Positions 60,725-64,000 of a stretch of 64,000 nucleotides of DNA are shown here, piece by piece. The stretch comes from Bacillota bacterium (GTDB taxonomy: Bacteria; Bacillota; Clostridia; Peptostreptococcales; Anaerovoracaceae): positions 114,483-178,482 of the forward strand of contig JAQXQE010000006.1 in the NCBI GenBank assembly GCA_029101005.1, written 5' to 3'. The notes beneath the pieces were generated by a model, which did no database searches, was not told the origin of the DNA, and worked only from the letters and a program-made list of their open reading frames with translations. The stretch's first letter is position 1; the number at the start of each line of letters is the position of its first letter. The position numbers and the translations under genes were made by a program.

Positions 60725-62661
60725 TACTTCTTACCTCCGTTGATATAATCCTGATTACGCTTCTCATACTCTGTCTTCAAATCACCAAAGTAGTCGAGCT
60801 CTATATCTCCTCTTACAGGAACTCCATTCTCTTTTCTAATTGTGATGAAGTGATGATCTGCTTCTGGATCAACTTCCGGATAATCACTTCTATTGAAGCA
60901 AAGAGTTGCTGAGCTTGACTTTCTCATACGGCATGCCTCGAGAATCATCTCAGCTACCTCGAGAATATCAAGAACCTCATGTGTACGAACAAGATCATGT
61001 GTGTTATGGCAAGAAAGCTTAGGCACGATCTCCTCTCTGTATGTTCTAAGAAGATCGAGACCCTGTACGAGCAGTGCCTCGTTCTTGATAGCTCCACAGT
61101 AGTTCTTCATACACTTAGCGATAGCCCAGTTGAGTTCCTTCCATGTGTAACCTTCCTCTACGTACATAGGAGCGTAAAGTCTCTCAATCTCATCATCTAC
61201 AATCTTTCTGTCGTAGTCAGCAAGCTCAACAGAATCTGCGTATGCTGATGCTTTTCTTCCTGCATAGTATCCAGTTGCAGCAGCGAAGCCAGCACAGTCG
61301 GAACCGAAGAGCTGATCTCCAGCCGCATAGATTCCGTCGATATTTGTCTTAAGATCCCAGTCGTGCATAATTCCGCCTGGAGCACCAAAGAGCTGTCTCT
61401 CGTCATCGCTGAATGAAGCTGATGTCCAACCTGTTCCGTATACCTGCATTGCCTTCTTAGCAGGGTCGAAACCTCTCTTATTGTAGTAATCGAGAACAGG
61501 AATTGCAGTCTTACCCTCGTTACCGACCATCATACCCCAGATTACATCTCTCTCCTGCTTTGGCATTCTTGACATATCTGCGTAGAATGGGAGCTTGTAT
61601 CCTCTCTTCATAAGCTCATCGAATGGTACAGTCTCTGGTCCTCTATATTCATACTTAGGCTCATCGATTACACCACCCTTGAGGAAGAACTTCTGTCCAG
61701 GAGCTGGCATGAATCTCTCCTTAACAGTCTTGAGCTCATTTCCATCTCTATCAAGGTATGGAATCTCAACACCGCGTGAGTCAACCATTGTGCAAGCGTA
61801 CCATGTATTGTGGTTATTACCTGCACTGTATGGAGGGAAGCTTGAACCAGCTGCTGAGAACTCAGCTCGAACGCTCTTCTCCATCATTGTGAACTCCATT
61901 CCTACTCTGTATCCCATAGCATGTCCAGAACCGATAGAGTTAAAAGGTCTGAACTCGCAGAGGCCCGGCAGGTCTGCGTTGAAGAGCCAGATTCTCGCTG
62001 GTCGTGACATTGTAAGAATTGTTGACTTTGAATGGAACACCTTAATCTTTCCAGTATGTGTATCCATTCCAATAGCTCCTACCCCTATCTTCTTGCCATC
62101 AACCTCTGTAGTGAGAAGTGCAGTAGCTTCTGTATAATCGTAAATAATTACTCCGAGTCTCTTAAGCTCCTTAAGAAGAGCTGGCTTGAAAGTCTTACCC
62201 CATACTCTAAGAGTAAACTTGTTCTCATAATCATATGCGAACATAAGCTTTGTCTCTTCGTCTCTGAAGTCAGCTCCTACGAACTCGTCTTCTGTATCTC
62301 TAATCTTTCCACCAATACCCTCAAGGTCAAGCAGTCTATCCCAACCTTCCTCGCAGCAGATATAATGAGCGATTCCGTTTGACATATGGTCCTGCTCATC
62401 TACATAAGCCTCAGCAATCTCCTTTGATGTAACCTTTGAGCAAGGGTTAGTACAAGCAGACTCCCAGTGGTCGAAACCTGTTCCAGCAGCTCCGCTTCGA
62501 ACAGTCGCACCTTTCTCAACGAGTACAACCTTCTCTCCTCTTCTAGCAGCAGACAGAGCAGCAAAGCAACCAGCAATTCCTCCTCCGAGGACGAGGACAT
62601 CTGCTTCTATCTGTTCTTCCTGACCGAATTCATTGGCATAAGGCCATTTAATCTCGCTCAT
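60724..62661 (-). CDS. FAD-dependent reductase, AprA/fumarate reductase-like flavoprotein
   Basis: 645 residues from the ATG at 62661 (AGAGG 7 nt upstream; the track's longer start lacks one). FAD-binding ADVLVLGGGIAGCFAALSAARRGEKVVLVEK, then IDGIYAAGDQLFGSDCAGFAAATGYYAGRKA near residue 450. The pairing with an AprB-like ferredoxin recalls adenylylsulfate reductase, but no sulfate-reduction genes are here. AprA-like pairs in gut anaerobes often act as respiratory or detoxifying reductases of unsaturated or hydroxylated organic acids. Substrate unknown. Divergent from a GntR regulator. Confidence 0.82.
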   Translation of the reverse strand: MSEIKWPYANEFGQEEQIEADVLVLGGGIAGCFAALSAARRGEKVVLVEKGATVRSGAAGTGFDHWESACTNPCSKVTSKEIAEAYVDEQDHMSNGIAHYICCEEGWDRLLDLEGIGGKIRDTEDEFVGADFRDEETKLMFAYDYENKFTLRVWGKTFKPALLKELKRLGVIIYDYTEATALLTTEVDGKKIGVGAIGMDTHTGKIKVFHSKSTILTMSRPARIWLFNADLPGLCEFRPFNSIGSGHAMGYRVGMEFTMMEKSVRAEFSAAGSSFPPYSAGNNHNTWYACTMVDSRGVEIPYLDRDGNELKTVKERFMPAPGQKFFLKGGVIDEPKYEYRGPETVPFDELMKRGYKLPFYADMSRMPKQERDVIWGMMVGNEGKTAIPVLDYYNKRGFDPAKKAMQVYGTGWTSASFSDDERQLFGAPGGIMHDWDLKTNIDGIYAAGDQLFGSDCAGFAAATGYYAGRKASAYADSVELADYDRKIVDDEIERLYAPMYVEEGYTWKELNWAIAKCMKNYCGAIKNEALLVQGLDLLRTYREEIVPKLSCHNTHDLVRTHEVLDILEVAEMILEACRMRKSSSATLCFNRSDYPEVDPEADHHFITIRKENGVPVRGDIELDYFGDLKTEYEKRNQDYINGGKK

Positions 62662-62704
62662 CTTCAATCCTCTCTTTCTTAATGCAACATTTTGAGATGA
62701 GATT

Positions 62705-62752
62705 ATTATATACTTCAGATTATGCACAATTCAAGTTGAAATTATGCATAAT
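62705..62752 (-). promoter_or_regulatory. Promoter and twin operators of the flavoprotein-ferredoxin operon
   Basis: Minus strand: -35 TTGAAT (62729-62734), 18-bp spacer, perfect -10 TATAAT (62705-62710). Two similar palindromes, ATTATGCACAAT (62719-62730) and the perfect ATTATGCATAAT (62741-62752), have centres 22 bp apart, two turns of the helix. They are well placed for control by the divergent GntR protein. Confidence 0.72.
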
Positions 62753-62773
62753 GCAAAATTTCGCAAATCTGTA

Positions 62774-62810
62774 TTGAAGATGAATATCACATATTGTAAT
62801 ATCTATTACA
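62774..62810 (+). promoter_or_regulatory. Promoter of the GntR gene with inverted repeat
   Basis: -35 TTGAAG (62774-62779), 17-bp spacer, -10 TAATAT (62797-62802). TGTAATA-TC-TATTACA (62795-62810), a perfect 7-bp inverted repeat, covers the -10 and may be an autoregulatory site. Confidence 0.55.
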
Positions 62811-62832
62811 GAATAGATAGGAGAGCGATACT

Positions 62833-63474
62833 ATGGCTGAGGTAAAGACAATAACAGAACAGATATACAGCAACATCTATGAACTAATCATAAGTGGCAA
62901 GTTCCCTGCTGGTGCCAGATTGACAATGAAGACGCTGCAGGAAGAACTCGGTGTGAGTTCAAGCCCTATCAGAGAAGCCCTGACAAGACTACAGCAGGAT
63001 GGACTTGTTGAATATCAGCCTAACAGCGGAGTTAGAGTCAGAGTGTACACACCAAGAGATGTAGTAAGCCTCTTCACGCTCATGGCAGACCTTGATTCCC
63101 TCGCACTCAAATACGCATTGAACTCAAATAATATCAATGAGCTAATTGAACAACTTAAGGAGAATGCCCAGGAGTCAAGATTAGCCCTCTTGGGGAATCA
63201 AATTGAAGAATGGCGCAGGCTTACTGATTATTATCACGCACTGGTTATTCAGTTCATTAACAATCCATTCCTTCAGGATTCCTTAGAGAGAATTTATCGC
63301 CATATCAATGTATTCTCAATCAGATATGAAGCAGATGATTCCGTTAGACGGAGAATACAGGATGAGCATGAGGAAGTAATTGTGCTTATGGAACAGAATA
63401 AGAAAGAGGACGCTATCACACTCTATCGTGAGCACGTCCTTTCATCAATGAACGAAGCACTCAAGAGTCTATAG
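62833..63474 (+). CDS. GntR-family transcriptional regulator, FCD (FadR-like) subfamily
   Basis: 213 residues. N-terminal winged helix (ISGKFPAGARLTMKTLQEELGVSSSPIREALTRLQQDGLVEYQPNSGVRV) and a C-terminal all-helical FCD ligand-binding domain, which usually binds carboxylic acids with a metal. GGAG lies 7 nt before the ATG. Divergent from the flavoprotein operon, so that operon is its likely target, with the reductase's substrate or product as effector (inference). Confidence 0.93.
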   Translation: MAEVKTITEQIYSNIYELIISGKFPAGARLTMKTLQEELGVSSSPIREALTRLQQDGLVEYQPNSGVRVRVYTPRDVVSLFTLMADLDSLALKYALNSNNINELIEQLKENAQESRLALLGNQIEEWRRLTDYYHALVIQFINNPFLQDSLERIYRHINVFSIRYEADDSVRRRIQDEHEEVIVLMEQNKKEDAITLYREHVLSSMNEALKSL

Positions 63475-63490
63475 ACTTCTTGAGTGCTTT
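63457..63490 (+). terminator. Terminator overlapping the end of the GntR gene
   Basis: GCACTCAAGAGTC / GACTTCTTGAGTGC stem with one bulge, then TTTGTT. Its left arm lies inside the last codons of the gene. Confidence 0.8.
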
Positions 63491-63518
63491 GTTCGTTCGC
63501 GTGTTATATATAGAAAAA

Positions 63519-63776
63519 TTACATATTATGCTTCTTATCGTATCTCATATTCATCAGCTTCAGTACCGTGAGAGGAACATTGATGATGAGTGAGATTATC
63601 GCAAAGATTCTTCCGAAACCGAAGAACAGGCAGAACCAACCCTTCTCCAGGAGATATGGTGCGAAATTAGATCCGTACCAATAACCCAGCATAATAATAG
63701 CCGGAATAATGATATACAGAATCAGGCCGAAAGCGGTGATTGTAGATCTGTGATCAGGACGTTCTGCAGTATTCAT
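63519..63776 (-). CDS. Small membrane protein, two TM
   Basis: About 85 residues from the ATG at 63776 (AGAGG 9 nt upstream). Two hydrophobic segments (FGLILYIIIPAIIMLGYWYG and FGFGRIFAIISLIINVPLTVL) and a short basic tail NMRYDKKHNM. No family recognised. It has a near-consensus promoter of its own. Confidence 0.65.
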   Translation of the reverse strand: MNTAERPDHRSTITAFGLILYIIIPAIIMLGYWYGSNFAPYLLEKGWFCLFFGFGRIFAIISLIINVPLTVLKLMNMRYDKKHNM

Positions 63777-63814
63777 AGTACAAAGCCTCTCTTTCAAGAA
63801 AATCTCTTTACTTA

Positions 63815-63843
63815 ATTGTAAAGCATCGAAATGATTTTTTCAA
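63815..63843 (-). promoter_or_regulatory. Promoter of the small membrane protein gene
   Basis: Minus strand -35 TTGAAA (63838-63843), 17-bp spacer, -10 TACAAT (63815-63820); five of six consensus bases in each. Confidence 0.75.
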
Positions 63844-63867
63844 CACGTAATCTCGCGACATAATCAT

Positions 63868-63994
63868 AACCACTAGTAAACTAGTGGTTTGCTCTGGCCC
63901 TGGAAGGGCCTATTACTTGCTCGCCCTCTCAAAGAGGGCACTGAAGGTTTAACATCGCATCACTATCACAAGAGGCCACTAAAAGTGGCTTCTT
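63868..63994. other. Cluster of four hairpins at the window edge
   Basis: AACCACTAG-TAAA-CTAGTGGTT (63868-63889), GGCCC-TGGAA-GGGCC (63896-63910), GCCCTC-TCAAA-GAGGGC (63923-63939) and an AGAGGCCACT..AGTGGCTTCT stem with a following T-rich stretch (63970-63994). The last is terminator-like on the plus strand. No ORF is visible. Together they could be a small structured RNA or a tandem of terminators for a gene outside the window. Confidence 0.5.
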
Positions 63995-64000
63995 TTATTT

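Noticed and set aside
1-64000. CRISPR array
   Set aside because: No regularly spaced short direct repeats and no cas genes seen anywhere in the window.
1-64000. Insertion sequence transposases
   Set aside because: No transposase ORF or motif recognised; the only recombinase is the tyrosine integrase at 39112.

Overview
The window looks like the chromosome of a low-to-mid GC, strictly anaerobic, amino-acid-fermenting Firmicute (Clostridia). I would guess an Anaerovoracaceae / Family XIII (Mogibacterium-like) gut or oral species, but the genus is inference. Reasons: a complete reductive (Stickland-type) 2-hydroxyacyl-CoA dehydratase operon with EtfAB and an acyl-CoA dehydrogenase, a PAS-containing [FeFe]-hydrogenase, desulfoferrodoxin and a flavin-reductase/rubredoxin protein, butyrate kinase, strong AGGAGG-type ribosome binding sites, and TTGACA/TATAAT promoters.

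Layout. 1-20.9 kb is ordinary chromosome. It holds a BrnQ branched-chain amino-acid carrier; a minus-strand unit of sodium/solute symporter, phosphoesterase-radical SAM fusion and EamA transporter; a CofE-like ligase; a phosphosugar mutase with a heterodimeric ABC exporter and a LOG-family hydrolase; glutaminase; and an overlapping plus-strand operon mnmA - sensory hydrogenase - SpoIIE-type phosphatase. TrmO, a YgjV-like membrane protein and a receiver-domain remnant follow.

21.1-40.4 kb is an integrated mobilizable element of about 19.25 kb. It sits in the 3' end of a tRNA-Ser(GGA) gene and is bounded by an 11-bp direct repeat (GTCCTCCGCCA). The mobility functions are ParB, a RepA-like AAA ATPase, a MobV relaxase, an excisionase-like protein and a tyrosine integrase. 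The cargo is defence: a type I restriction-modification operon (XRE, HsdM, HsdS, a DUF4268 protein, HsdR) that runs directly into a PHP-domain/ABC-ATPase fusion plus a small partner protein (a candidate undescribed defence module), and further on an AbiL-like ATPase/RloB pair. The element also carries a long structured non-coding region before the relaxase and a large RNA-like repeat before the AbiL pair.

40.4-45.1 kb is a decayed second island. It contains a half-size EamA protein, a second copy of a 43-47 aa ORF also found in the first element, a broken ParA, a second copy of the RNA-like repeat, a Fic protein, and an XRE-membrane regulator pseudogene with an in-frame amber codon.

45.1-55.2 kb is one long minus-strand catabolic operon, read hadI-hadB-hadC-hadA-ldhA-acdB-etfB-etfA-buk, driven by a near-consensus promoter flanked by inverted half-sites. 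It reduces a 2-oxo acid from an amino acid (leucine or an aromatic amino acid is likely) to the saturated acid, with electron transfer through EtfAB. 55.4-60.2 kb carries a YjiH-like membrane protein, oxygen-defence genes (flavin reductase-rubredoxin, superoxide reductase), a DUF5688 protein and an SPL-type radical SAM protein. 60.4-63.8 kb has a ferredoxin plus AprA/fumarate-reductase-like flavoprotein pair, divergent from a GntR/FCD regulator with visible operator-like palindromes, then a small membrane protein and a cluster of hairpins.
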